Assembly: GCA_020351915.1 (NCBI GenBank)
Contig: CP070673.1
Span: forward strand, 3,250,779 to 3,302,295
DNA from: Deltaproteobacteria bacterium
GTDB taxonomy: Bacteria > Desulfobacterota > DSM-4660 > Desulfatiglandales > B25-G16
Reading direction: 5' to 3'
DNA length: 51,517 nucleotides
A program made the position numbers and the translations under genes. The notes under the pieces are model-generated. The model saw only the letters and a program-made list of their open reading frames with translations. It was not told the origin of the DNA and did no database searches. Each line of letters starts with the position of its first letter. The first letter of the stretch is position 1. Below are positions 8,415-16,563 of the stretch, in pieces.

Positions 8415-9212
8415 CTTTACCCATCCTCCTACGCGAGGCCTCTCCATTTATTTCGTAGGTTGAAAAAGCACAGACGACGGTAACTGTCACGTGGAATCTT
8501 GTCTCTTGTTGAGGTAAGTGCTGGGGATTAGAGTTCTTCTAGTGCAGATATTTGGGATAGTGACAATACAGAAGGGGTTGCGCTTCAGCCGCCCCTTACT
8601 TGGCCCAGCGAGGTTGTCGGCGGCTTGAAGCGCTTGGGGGGTAACTATGTAGTGGCACCTACAAAGGGTTTTTCACCATTGATATTTTGTAGAACTAGAT
8701 TATTAGGTTCAAAACTAAAATTCAATCAGGTGTTTTACCCAAAAATAAAAAAATCACACTCATTTTTGCATGGGATTCACCCTATTTTGAGCCAGTTCCC
8801 TATTCTTATAGGGTAGAGTACCTATTTTTTCCAAAGAAGCGCAGTCCGTGTTTCAGATCTAAATCAATAGACAGAGCACGAGCACGGTTATTGTTGATTG
8901 CGTGTTTACGTTAGCTCCTGTGCGGTGCGTGATCTAGAGTCAGGGGGTTTTGAGGTATTACTAAAAAGATATGTGAGGAGAGGGTAAGAATTCTCTTTTC
9001 AAGATATCTGTGGTATGGGTAAAGTGCATGGCGGGGCTTACCATTTTGTTATGGGGAAGACAGGAGGGCTTCCTTTTTACTGGGTTGTTGCAGGCCTAGA
9101 TTGAGATGGAGTGCCTCTGTTTTCTACTACTGTATCTTGAGCACCAGAGAGGTCAAGGAGTATCTCAGAGAAGGGGGATTGAAAGTGGATCAGGAACTTT
9201 GCAGGGGATGAA
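8415..9212. other. 800-bp gene-less region with a strong stem-loop
   Basis: No convincing coding sequence. The main feature is a long stem-loop at 8580-8633: GCGCTTCAGCCGCC pairs with GGCGGCTTGAAGCGC (14 bp with one bulged base) around a 25-nt loop. There is no T-tract after it. A smaller stem CCCTAT/ATAGGG lies near 8801-8815. The promoter of the dehydratase operon should be in here, but no clear -35/-10 pair was found. A short open frame just before 9213 resembles nothing known. Confidence 0.5.
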
Positions 9213-10292
9213 TTGTCAAAACGTGGGGAATACATAGATAAAGAAAAGAAGGAAAAAGGAAAAAAACTTTTCGGAATATTTCCAGCACAATACCCGAGGG
9301 AGATCTTATGGGCTATGAATGTGCTGCCTGTGGAGATCTGGGATCCGCCCCTAGAAGTGATTCACGCTAACGCGCACCTCCAGCCTCATATCTGCTCGGT
9401 GGTCAGGTTGGGGCTAGAGCTTATCTTGCAGGGCAAGTGCGAGGGCCTGGATGGCTTCCTGTTTCCCCATACATGCGACTCGATCCAGAATCTGAGCTCC
9501 ATTGTTTACGACTATCTCGGAGTGAAAAAACCTTGCTACTTTTTCTACCACCCGAAGAGTCCATATCAGGATTCATGTCGTGTTTACTACTTGGAGCAAT
9601 TGAAAGGATTGGTCTCACGGCTGGAAAAGCAGCTTGGTCCACTGGACAGCTCCCAGCTAAAGCATCGTGTACAGCAAGGACAGGAGGTGGCTCGTGTCCT
9701 CAAACAACTCTATGATTTGAGGGTACAGGGAGAACTGGAAGCCTCTAATGCCGATTTCTACAGGGTCGTGCGCAGGGGTGAATATCTGTCTCCTGATGAT
9801 TTTCTCCGCTTGCTGGGGGAGCTTTTGGCCGCGGCAAAGGGCAGTGCTCACGGAGGACCGCACGTGATCCTTAGTGGAGTATTGCCAAATCCGAAAGAGA
9901 TTCTGATCCTTCTGGACGAGCTGGGAGTGCGGATAGTACATGATGATCTGCTCAACTGCAGCAGACGACTTCTGGTGCCGCCAAGTAGGGCAGACGACCC
10001 CTTTGAGGCCCTGACAGAGAGCTACTTTGCTATGCCTCCATGTACTACCAAGGACTCATCAGTCAGCGAGCGAGTGAACGACCTTCTTGCTAAAGTTGAG
10101 CAGAGCAACGCAAAGGGTGTAATCTTTTGTATGGTGAAGTTTTGTGAGCCAGAGCTGTTTGACGTGCCCCAATTGACAGGGGAACTAAGGAAGAGAGGAG
10201 TGGCTACCCTACTCATCGACTGCGAGCTAAACCAGAACTTGAGTGGCCAACTGGCTACCCGGGTTGAGGCCTTTGTTGAGATGATCAGCTAG
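9213..10292 (+). CDS. 2-hydroxyacyl-CoA dehydratase, subunit A-like
   Basis: One of two non-identical subunits of a [4Fe-4S] dehydratase of the HgdAB/FldBC/BcrBC superfamily, which removes water from (R)-2-hydroxyacyl-CoA by a ketyl-radical mechanism after one-electron activation. Visible features are the N-terminal FPAQYPREILWAMNVLPVE segment (family pattern PREI-A-G-PV) and cysteines Cys61 (PHIC), Cys76 and Cys88 (PHTCDS), likely cluster ligands. Length is 359. The start is TTG at 9213: an in-frame stop at 9180-9182 excludes a longer form, and AGGGGA lies 4 nt upstream. The partner subunit starts 10 nt after the stop and the activator follows, forming an operon. Substrate is unknown; benzoyl-CoA reductase subunits are related but need four genes. 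Confidence 0.88.
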   Translation: MSKRGEYIDKEKKEKGKKLFGIFPAQYPREILWAMNVLPVEIWDPPLEVIHANAHLQPHICSVVRLGLELILQGKCEGLDGFLFPHTCDSIQNLSSIVYDYLGVKKPCYFFYHPKSPYQDSCRVYYLEQLKGLVSRLEKQLGPLDSSQLKHRVQQGQEVARVLKQLYDLRVQGELEASNADFYRVVRRGEYLSPDDFLRLLGELLAAAKGSAHGGPHVILSGVLPNPKEILILLDELGVRIVHDDLLNCSRRLLVPPSRADDPFEALTESYFAMPPCTTKDSSVSERVNDLLAKVEQSNAKGVIFCMVKFCEPELFDVPQLTGELRKRGVATLLIDCELNQNLSGQLATRVEAFVEMIS

Positions 10293-10301
10293 AGGATACT
10301 C

Positions 10302-11615
10302 GTGTATTTAGTGAAGAATCTGCGGTATCAGTTCATGAAGGATCTGAGTCTACCAGCGCTCATGCGTTTCTCTCAGAGAACTAAGAAAAGGCGTCCTAAA
10401 AAGCTTGACACTTACTTCGGCCCTCCGCTCACAAGCATGGGGCGGCTGAAAGAGATCATGACCAGGCACTACCTCCTCTCACGTTATGCCGAGGGCGCCA
10501 GGCCTGTTGCCTGGGTAACCAGTGGTGCCCCTGTAGAGTTGTTGAGGGCTTTTGAGTTTTATACGTTCTATCCTGAGAACCACGGCGCCCTGTGCGGAGC
10601 ACAAAAGGTGGGTTCTGAGCTATGCGAGGTCGCGGAGGAGAAGGGCTATAGCCAAGACCTCTGCTCCTATGCCCGCATAGACCTGGGAGTCTGCTTCTCT
10701 GGCAGGACTCCTGTTGGTAAGCTGCCCAAGCCCGACCTTTTATTTGCTTCAAACAACATTTGCCAGACCGTAGTTTACTGGTACAAGGTACTAGCGCACC
10801 ACTGGAAAGTGCCACTTGTCCTCTTTGACACGCCTTACAACTTTAAAGACATCACCGACAGCGATATATCATACATGGTGGGGCAGTTCGAAGAGATGAT
10901 CCCCGTACTGGAGGAGGTTTCTGGAAAAGAGTTCAACTACCAACGGTTCCAGGACGTAATCCGCCTTGCTAAAGAGGCTTGTCTGACCTGGGGAGAGGTC
11001 CTTGCAACTATGAAGGCGCGGCCTGCCCCCATGACAATCTTCGATGCATTCGGCCACCTCGCCCCTATCGTATCGCTGCGCGGGCTGCCTGTGGCCCTGA
11101 ATTATTACCGCGTCCTCCTGAACGAGCTGAATGATCGGGTGAAAAAAGGCATTGGGGCCATCACGGATGAACGGAAACGGCTGATGTGGGACAATATCGC
11201 CATCTGGTACAAGGTGCGAGATCTCTCAAATCTTTTCGCTGAGCGCGGCATGAACTTTGTCGCTGCCACTTATACCAACGCCTGGGCCGAAACTATTTCC
11301 TATCTGGATATGAACCATCCCTTTGATTCCTTGGCAAAGGCTTATAGCCTCGTGATCCTCAACAACAACCTCAATCACCGGTTAGAACTCATGGAACGAC
11401 TCGTCAAGGAGTATGGGGTGGACGGTCTGGTTATTCATTCAGCGAGAAGCTGCAAGCCTTACTCGGTAGGGCAGTATGACATCAAGCGTCTTCTCATGGA
11501 CCGGCTGGGGGTGCCTTCAGTGGTCATTGAGGCAGACATTGCCGACTCTCGGGTATTTTCAGAGGAGCAAACTCGAACCCGCCTGGAGGCCTTCTTTGAA
11601 GCCTTGGATGGTTAG
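10302..11615 (+). CDS. 2-hydroxyacyl-CoA dehydratase, subunit B-like
   Basis: The second dehydratase subunit (437 residues, the larger of the pair). The superfamily motifs are clear: PVAWVTSGAPVELLRAFEFY (68-87), Cys121 in SQDLCSYARIDLG, Cys154 in SNNICQT, and VPLVLFDTPYN after it. These cysteines normally hold the active-site [4Fe-4S] cluster. It starts with GTG at 10302, 6 nt after a GAGG site, and lies 9 nt upstream of the activator gene, consistent with one transcript and a stoichiometric complex. Later sequence includes GLVIHSARSCKPYSVGQYD, the conserved C-terminal motif of this superfamily. Confidence 0.88.
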   Translation: MYLVKNLRYQFMKDLSLPALMRFSQRTKKRRPKKLDTYFGPPLTSMGRLKEIMTRHYLLSRYAEGARPVAWVTSGAPVELLRAFEFYTFYPENHGALCGAQKVGSELCEVAEEKGYSQDLCSYARIDLGVCFSGRTPVGKLPKPDLLFASNNICQTVVYWYKVLAHHWKVPLVLFDTPYNFKDITDSDISYMVGQFEEMIPVLEEVSGKEFNYQRFQDVIRLAKEACLTWGEVLATMKARPAPMTIFDAFGHLAPIVSLRGLPVALNYYRVLLNELNDRVKKGIGAITDERKRLMWDNIAIWYKVRDLSNLFAERGMNFVAATYTNAWAETISYLDMNHPFDSLAKAYSLVILNNNLNHRLELMERLVKEYGVDGLVIHSARSCKPYSVGQYDIKRLLMDRLGVPSVVIEADIADSRVFSEEQTRTRLEAFFEALDG

Positions 11616-11623
11616 GAGAAAAA

Positions 11624-12412
11624 GTGAAGTATTTTCTTGGTATTGACGTAGGAGCCCTGAGCACCAATGCGGTGATCCTTGATGTCCGCAGAGAAATTGT
11701 CGGATACAGTATCGTGCAGACTGGGGCAAACAGTACAGAAGCAGCAGAAGAGACACTGGAGAAGGCCCTGGTTATGGCGAACATAGATAGGGCAAAGATA
11801 GCAAGCACAGTAGCCACTGGCTATGGGAGGATCTCGGTACCCTTTGCGGAGAAAAAGGTTACCGAAATTTCCTGTCATGCCCTGGGGGCATATTATCTCT
11901 ATCCTGACACCGAGACGGTTATCGATATTGGCGGTCAGGACTCGAAGGTAATCCGGGTTGGCGATGGGGGTAAGGTACTGGATTTCACCATGAACGACAA
12001 GTGCGCAGCAGGTACGGGTCGTTTTCTGGAGGTTATGGCAGGAAAACTCCAGGTTTCTTTGGATGAGTTGGGCGATTTGTCACTCCAGGCGAGTCAGGAG
12101 GTGCAGATCAGCAGTGTTTGTACTGTGTTCGCCGAGAGCGAGGTGGTCTCTCTGGTAGCACAGAACCACCCCACGGAGGAAATTATCCGTGGGTTACACC
12201 GATCAATCGTAAACCGTATGTGGAGTATGGTGAAGATCCTCGGGATACGGGGCGCGGTAACCATGAGCGGAGGTGTAGCTAAAAACAGAGGGGTGGTATC
12301 GCTCCTTGAGGAAAGGCTGGAACAGCCCATCCACGTGCATACGGAACCACAAATTGTGGGGGCTCTGGGTGCGGCACTCCTGGCACTGAGGCAGGCCCAG
12401 ATCGCTACCTGA
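11624..12412 (+). CDS. 2-hydroxyacyl-CoA dehydratase activator ATPase
   Basis: An ASKHA-fold ATPase of the BadF/BadG/BcrA/BcrD/HgdC family that hydrolyses ATP to push one low-potential electron into the dehydratase. FLGIDVGALSTNAVILD is the phosphate-1 loop, VIDIGGQDSKVI (99-110) the central motif and TMSGGVAKNRGV the C-terminal loop. Cys127 (NDKCAAGTGRF) and Cys166 (SSVCTVFAESE) are at the same residue numbers as the two cysteines that bridge the homodimer [4Fe-4S] cluster in HgdC. Length 262 is typical. It starts with GTG after TAGGAG. A single activator and two dehydratase subunits fit a dehydratase better than a class I benzoyl-CoA reductase, which uses two ATPase subunits. Confidence 0.93.
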   Translation: MKYFLGIDVGALSTNAVILDVRREIVGYSIVQTGANSTEAAEETLEKALVMANIDRAKIASTVATGYGRISVPFAEKKVTEISCHALGAYYLYPDTETVIDIGGQDSKVIRVGDGGKVLDFTMNDKCAAGTGRFLEVMAGKLQVSLDELGDLSLQASQEVQISSVCTVFAESEVVSLVAQNHPTEEIIRGLHRSIVNRMWSMVKILGIRGAVTMSGGVAKNRGVVSLLEERLEQPIHVHTEPQIVGALGAALLALRQAQIAT

Positions 12413-12662
12413 GGTGTACCCCCTGACCGGCCTTTCTGTCCTGCTTCCATGTAGGGGATCAGTCGGCAAAGGTGTATGTGCTGTTTTAGGCCTACCCTGT
12501 AGAATACCAATTGCCGAAAACAGAGCGCATACTCAAGAGTCAAGAAAGGGTGGCAAAGAGAGCACCCATTGATGACGCATTATATTCAACAAGGCCTGCC
12601 TGAAAGGAGACACCGGTACCCTCTCCGGCTTTGATGTTGCCGTGCAAGAAAGTGAAAATATG

Positions 12663-12691
12663 TTGACAGAAAATTTTTCTTTGTTTATAGA
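12663..12691 (+). promoter_or_regulatory. Strong sigma70-type promoter in the dehydratase/acd gap
   Basis: TTGACA at 12663-12668, a 17-nt AT-rich spacer and TATAGA at 12686-12691. This is the best promoter match in the window. Predicted transcription starts near 12698, about 20 nt before a short ORF and 50 nt before a set of nested inverted repeats, and could run to the terminator at 12857-12897. Confidence 0.75.
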
Positions 12692-12717
12692 AGTATATCG
12701 TTATAAACTTTGAAAAG

Positions 12718-12837
12718 ATGAATCTGGTGTATCAAAACATTATAGGCATTATCGGGACAACAGGGATAGGTATAATTTCCCTGTTGTCATTCCTTTTGGC
12801 AGGTAACCGAAAACTACCGGGCCTGATAATGACATGA
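12718..12837 (+). CDS. Possible 39-residue hydrophobic small protein
   Basis: A 39-codon ORF from ATG to TGA that begins MNLVYQNIIGIIGTTG. Roughly residues 4-28 are Ile/Leu/Gly/Val-rich and would form one membrane helix, followed by a short polar, basic tail (NRKLPG). It sits about 20 nt after the predicted start of the strong promoter and 20 nt before a perfect intrinsic terminator, so it exactly fills a monocistronic unit. Against it: the upstream GAAAAG is a weak ribosome binding site, the ORF is short enough to be chance, and its codons overlap strong RNA stems. It could be a small membrane protein, a type I toxin-like peptide, a leader peptide, or not translated. Confidence 0.35.
   Translation: MNLVYQNIIGIIGTTGIGIISLLSFLLAGNRKLPGLIMT
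12747..12831 (+). ncRNA. Structured RNA of unknown class (candidate attenuator or sRNA)
   Basis: Three nested pairings: an outer 10-bp helix CATTATCGGG (12747-12756) with CCTGATAATG (12822-12831), one G-U; an inner perfect 11-bp hairpin GACAACAGGGA (12756-12766) with TCCCTGTTGTC (12778-12788); and a weaker GGTA/TACC pairing near 12802-12818. The outer helix's 3' strand can instead pair with 12862-12871 (CGTTATCAGG), the 5' arm of the downstream terminator. That gives a P1/antiterminator/terminator arrangement. It does not match the known riboswitch classes I can recall. The overlap with a 39-codon ORF means coding and structural readings compete. Confidence 0.5.
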
Positions 12838-12856
12838 TGCTTTTAATAGACTTACA

Positions 12857-12897
12857 AAACCCGTTATCAGGCCTACCTGATAACGGGTTTGTTTTAT
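12857..12897 (+). terminator. Perfect intrinsic terminator
   Basis: A 15-bp perfect stem: AAACCCGTTATCAGG (12857-12871), loop CCTA, CCTGATAACGGGTTT (12876-12890), then GTTTTATT. It could end the unit that starts at 12698, or read-through from the dehydratase operon. It would separate that operon from acd unless antitermination occurs. A 210-nt leader follows before acd, with a small CGAAAGG/CCTTTCG stem at 13065-13090. Confidence 0.88.
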
Positions 12898-13107
12898 TCA
12901 GAAGCTGTTTGATTTTGGTGTTCAGTGTAGAGAGGGTTGCTCGTCAGGTTCATTATCCTCTGCTAAAAGGAGTAAGACAAGAATAGGCGTTGTGGGACAT
13001 CAAAAAAAAGCAATCGTCGACAACTTCGTTTAGAAGCTTATCGGAAAAGAAGAGACAATAGAGGCGAAAGGGTAGAATGGTTTCCTTTCGTTAAGGGGTA
13101 TGGGTCA

Positions 13108-14250
13108 ATGCATCTAGAACCCAGCATGAAACAGATGGTTGTCAGACGAACTGTCAAGAAGTTTGCTGAAGGGAGGCTCTCACCTGTTGCCGTGGAGATG
13201 GACGCAACAGGGACATTTCCATCTGAGATTATCCGGGAGATGGCGAAGCTCCAGTATTTTGGTCTGGAAATTCCTGCACACTATGGCGGTGCAGGTCTGG
13301 ATGCGGTGAGTTATGCTATCGTTATCGAAGAAATATCAAAGGCTTGTGCGGCTATCGGGCTATGCATTTCTGTTCACAACAGCGTTTCAGCCAACCCTAT
13401 CTACGAGTTCGGAACTGAAGATCAGCGAAAGACTTTCTTAGTGCCGATGGCTAAGGGGCAGGCAATCGGTACCTTCTGCCTTACGGAACCCAATGCCGGC
13501 TCTGATGTCTCCTCCATCGGAACCATTGCGATCAGGGATAAGAACGGATATGTTCTAAATGGGAACAAGGTTTTTGTCACCAACGGAGGGATGTCCAGTG
13601 TTAACCTGATCTTTGCAGCCACTAATACAACTGACAAACAAAAAAGGTATTCTGTTTTTATTGTGGAATCAGAAAGAAAAGGTCTTGAGAAGGGCCCAAC
13701 TGAGGAACTCATGGGGATGCGTGGAAACCCGGTCTGCCCCATCGTCCTAAATGATTGCCGTGTACCTGTAGAAAACCGTTTGGGAGCGGAGGGGCAGGGG
13801 CTAAAGATTGCGCTATCCTCTCTTGTAGACGGTCGAATAGGCATAGCTTCTCAGGCCTTGGGGATTGCCCAGGCATCTCTAGATGTTTCACTTAAGTATG
13901 CCAAAGAAAGGTATCAATTCGGGAAGCCCCTGTCTGAGTTTGGAGCAATACAAAACTATCTGGTAAATTTGGTAACACGTGTTGAAGGGGCTCGACTGCT
14001 CACGTACCGCTCGGCTTATCTGAAAGATCAAGGACTTGCTCACACCAAGGAAGCAGCAATGGCTAAATTATATGCTAGCGAAGTAGCTGTGGATGCCACC
14101 CGGATAGGCCTGCAGATCCATGGTGGATACGGCTATACCAAACCCTATCCCATTGAACGATTTTACCGGGATGCAAAGGCATGTGAAATCTATGAAGGTA
14201 CCTCAGAGATACAGCGTTTGGTTATCGCACGCAGTTTAGGATATGGATGA
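13108..14250 (+). CDS. Acyl-CoA dehydrogenase
   Basis: FAD enzyme of the acyl-CoA dehydrogenase family (380 residues, usual length). The substrate/FAD loop FCLTEPNAGSDVSS is near residues 128-141, the IHGGYGYTK segment near 335, and the catalytic base is Glu363 in EIYEGTSEIQR, the position used by short- and medium-chain members. It could oxidise acyl-CoA or, with its ETF, reduce an enoyl-CoA. etfB and etfA follow at once, so the electron partner is local. The order dehydratase subunits, activator, acyl-CoA dehydrogenase, etfB, etfA is that of clostridial lactate/phenyllactate reduction clusters (fldBC, fldI, acdB, etfBA). The ATG has AAGGGG 9 nt upstream. Confidence 0.93.
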   Translation: MHLEPSMKQMVVRRTVKKFAEGRLSPVAVEMDATGTFPSEIIREMAKLQYFGLEIPAHYGGAGLDAVSYAIVIEEISKACAAIGLCISVHNSVSANPIYEFGTEDQRKTFLVPMAKGQAIGTFCLTEPNAGSDVSSIGTIAIRDKNGYVLNGNKVFVTNGGMSSVNLIFAATNTTDKQKRYSVFIVESERKGLEKGPTEELMGMRGNPVCPIVLNDCRVPVENRLGAEGQGLKIALSSLVDGRIGIASQALGIAQASLDVSLKYAKERYQFGKPLSEFGAIQNYLVNLVTRVEGARLLTYRSAYLKDQGLAHTKEAAMAKLYASEVAVDATRIGLQIHGGYGYTKPYPIERFYRDAKACEIYEGTSEIQRLVIARSLGYG

Positions 14251-14284
14251 GAATGAGCAGCATTTTCTATAGAAATTTTTTGCA

Positions 14285-15094
14285 ATGGACATAGTAGTAT
14301 GCATTAAACAGGTGCCCGATGTGCCGAATATTCGCATCGACGAGCACCGTATGACCATTATTCGAGATGGAGTGGAAAGCATTATCAACCCACTCGATTG
14401 TGTGGCTTTAGAGGCTGCTGTGGACATCCGTGAGAGGCATGGAGGGAGAATCACTGTCTTAAGCATGGGTCCGCCTCAGAGCGAGGAAGCCTTGCGCGAG
14501 GCTTTAGCGTTTGGAGCAGATCAAGCCATTCTGCTCACAGATCCAGCTTTTGGCGGGGCTGACACGTTGGCTACTTCTCATGTCCTCGCTACAGCTATAT
14601 CTATGCTGAAACCATTTCCTGATCTGGTGCTTTGTGGCAGGCAGACCATTGATAGCGATACTGGTCACGTGGGCCCTCAAATAGCAGAAGAGTTAGATCT
14701 TCCACAGGTGTGCGGCGTTAACGAGATCCATGTGCAAGGCGACTCTCTTGTGGTCAAGCGGTTGTACGATGGCTTTCTGGATACCTTTCGGGTGAATACA
14801 CCAGCCCTGTTGACTGTTTCCCAAGATCTGTCTTCCCCTCACCACATACCGCTTGCAGATCTGGAGAGGGCCTTTTCGGATCGAGAGATCATACGGTGGG
14901 CAATAAAGGATCTTAATCTCAAACTGGATGAGGTAGGACTTGGTGGATCTGCCACCCGGGTCTGGAAACTGCATAAGGCAACCCCCAAGAGGCGGGGGGA
15001 GGTTGTGACTGGCTCACCTCAGAGTCTGGTAGAACATCTCATAAGGAAACTGGAGGCATTGAGTATTCTGGATGAAGAAAGTGGAAATGAATAG
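14285..15094 (+). CDS. etfB: Electron transfer flavoprotein beta subunit
   Basis: The AMP/FAD-binding beta subunit of ETF (269 residues; family about 250-270). It starts MDIVVCIKQVPDVPNIRID and contains SMGPPQSEEALREALAFGAD, the typical EtfB signature region, and LVLCGRQTIDSDTGHVGPQIAE. It pairs with EtfA, encoded in an overlapping frame, to carry electrons to or from the acyl-CoA dehydrogenase upstream. The start codon has no obvious Shine-Dalgarno sequence, so translation may be coupled to acd, whose stop is 34 nt before. Whether the ETF is bifurcating cannot be decided here. Confidence 0.94.
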   Translation: MDIVVCIKQVPDVPNIRIDEHRMTIIRDGVESIINPLDCVALEAAVDIRERHGGRITVLSMGPPQSEEALREALAFGADQAILLTDPAFGGADTLATSHVLATAISMLKPFPDLVLCGRQTIDSDTGHVGPQIAEELDLPQVCGVNEIHVQGDSLVVKRLYDGFLDTFRVNTPALLTVSQDLSSPHHIPLADLERAFSDREIIRWAIKDLNLKLDEVGLGGSATRVWKLHKATPKRRGEVVTGSPQSLVEHLIRKLEALSILDEESGNE

Positions 15095-16082
15095 TCCTTC
15101 CAAAGGTATATGGGTCTTTGGTGATTACCGACACTATTTCCAGAATCGGGTTACCCTGCAGCTTATTGCCAAGGCCAAGACACTGGCACAAAGGCTTGGT
15201 GCTGAGGTAACCGTGGTTGTACTGGGGGAGCAAGTCCATCAGTACGCTATGGAATATGTGGCACACGGTGCGGATGTGGTTATGGTGGTTGATCATCCGA
15301 GCTTGAAGAATTTTCAGGTTGAAACCTACAGCCGCCTTGTGGCGGCGTTGGTGGAAGATTACCGGCCAGAGGTTTTTCTCGCGGGGGCTACTTCATTTGG
15401 CAGAGAATTCTTCCCGAGACTTGCCAAACGTCTCAAGACAGGGTTGAGTACTGATTGTATAGCCTTGGAAGTAGATGCTGAAACGCAGCTCTTACTGCAG
15501 ACTACCCCTGCCTTTGGAGGGGAACTCCTCGCGGAGGTGATAACACAGAACCATCGGCCCCAGATGGCAACGGTCCATCCGGGCGTATTTGAGGAACGAA
15601 TCCATGATTCTCGGGCTGTTGGTCGTATTATATATCCAGAAGTAGACATCCACCCTGACGAGCGGGTGCAACTTGTGTGTAGCCGTCCCGAACAGAGCAA
15701 AAAGGGCTATCTCGAGAATGCTGCTGTTGTTATTGTAGGGGGACGAGGGATAGGTTCGGGGGAGCAGTTTCAGTCACTTTTTGATTTGGCGGAGCTCTTG
15801 CAAGGTGAGGTAGGTGCCACTCGCCCTGCTGTGGATGCCGGTTTGACAGGGGAGGACCGGCTCTTGGGGCAGACCGGAAAAAGTGTGAAACCTAGACTGC
15901 TCATAACCGTTGGGACCTCTGGTGCACTCCAGTATACTACTGGAATTCAAGGGTCCGAAAACATCATTGCCATTAACAAGGACGCCCAGGCACCCATTTT
16001 CGAAATAGCTGATTTGGGGCTGGTAGGAGATGCCCACTCCATTTTAACTTTGTTGGTGGAGAAACTGCGCAAACGACTTTGA
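15072..16082 (+). CDS. etfA: Electron transfer flavoprotein alpha subunit
   Basis: The FAD-binding alpha subunit of ETF (336 residues). The C-terminal FAD motif is intact: LITVGTSGALQYTTGI followed by IIAINKDAQAPIFEIADLG and GLVGD. The frame overlaps the end of etfB by 23 nt from the ATG at 15072. A second in-frame ATG at 15087 (protein start MNSPSKGIWVFGDYRHYF) overlaps by only 8 nt and is an equally good, perhaps better, start. It belongs with acd and etfB in one operon. Confidence 0.94.
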   Translation: MKKVEMNSPSKGIWVFGDYRHYFQNRVTLQLIAKAKTLAQRLGAEVTVVVLGEQVHQYAMEYVAHGADVVMVVDHPSLKNFQVETYSRLVAALVEDYRPEVFLAGATSFGREFFPRLAKRLKTGLSTDCIALEVDAETQLLLQTTPAFGGELLAEVITQNHRPQMATVHPGVFEERIHDSRAVGRIIYPEVDIHPDERVQLVCSRPEQSKKGYLENAAVVIVGGRGIGSGEQFQSLFDLAELLQGEVGATRPAVDAGLTGEDRLLGQTGKSVKPRLLITVGTSGALQYTTGIQGSENIIAINKDAQAPIFEIADLGLVGDAHSILTLLVEKLRKRL

Positions 16083-16101
16083 TGTAAGGTCTCGACAGAT
16101 C

Positions 16102-16563
16102 ATGATAAAACACAGGGAAAGTCTAATCAGTGCCTACCATAACTATCTCGTCAACAATATGCTCTCCCCTGGTTTTTTTGTGGGCGATCCTCATTCCCAG
16201 GATGATTTTTACTTCCTTGCGGATATTATGCTTCCAGAGGAGGCGATACCTCCTATATCTGCTCGTCTATTTGATAGGCAGGGTCTTTTGCTTCTCGAGT
16301 TTAAGCGAAATAGCCTTACTGAAAACCCGGGCCATTGCACTCTTGAGACCACTCCCGGAGGATTTCGCATCGTGTGTCCTTCCGATGAACTGCTCTTGGA
16401 GGTTAACACCCAGAAATTTGCCAATGGCTGTCTCACCCGCATTAAGACTCAACTCTATGACGGGGGCAACATATTGCGTATAGAACCATTGCATGAAGGT
16501 GTTCAAGTCTATGGACAAGCCTGCTTGGCTCTGGAGGCTCCATTTGAGTTTCACAAGCGATGA
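16102..16563 (+). CDS. Conserved-looking hypothetical protein
   Basis: A 153-residue protein I do not recognise. It has no signal peptide or membrane segment and looks largely beta-strand (alternating hydrophobic residues such as RLFDRQGLLLLEFKRN and GGFRIVCPSDELLLEV), possibly a small beta-sandwich or sensory domain. It starts 20 nt after etfA on the same strand, and its stop overlaps the ATG of the next small ORF by 4 nt (ATGA), so it is likely the fourth gene of the acd-etfBA operon. Function unknown. Confidence 0.65.
   Translation: MIKHRESLISAYHNYLVNNMLSPGFFVGDPHSQDDFYFLADIMLPEEAIPPISARLFDRQGLLLLEFKRNSLTENPGHCTLETTPGGFRIVCPSDELLLEVNTQKFANGCLTRIKTQLYDGGNILRIEPLHEGVQVYGQACLALEAPFEFHKR

Noticed and set aside
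8625..8816. 63-codon ORF in the gap before the dehydratase operon
   Set aside because: Begins in the 3' arm of the stem-loop, has no ribosome binding site and no recognisable sequence.
9213..12412. Class I benzoyl-CoA reductase
   Set aside because: Only two dehydratase-type subunits and one ATPase are present; the class I enzyme needs four subunits, two of them ATPases.
12747..12890. A known riboswitch class
   Set aside because: No conserved cores of TPP, FMN, SAM, cobalamin, glycine, c-di-GMP, fluoride, manganese, guanidine or Moco classes could be seen.
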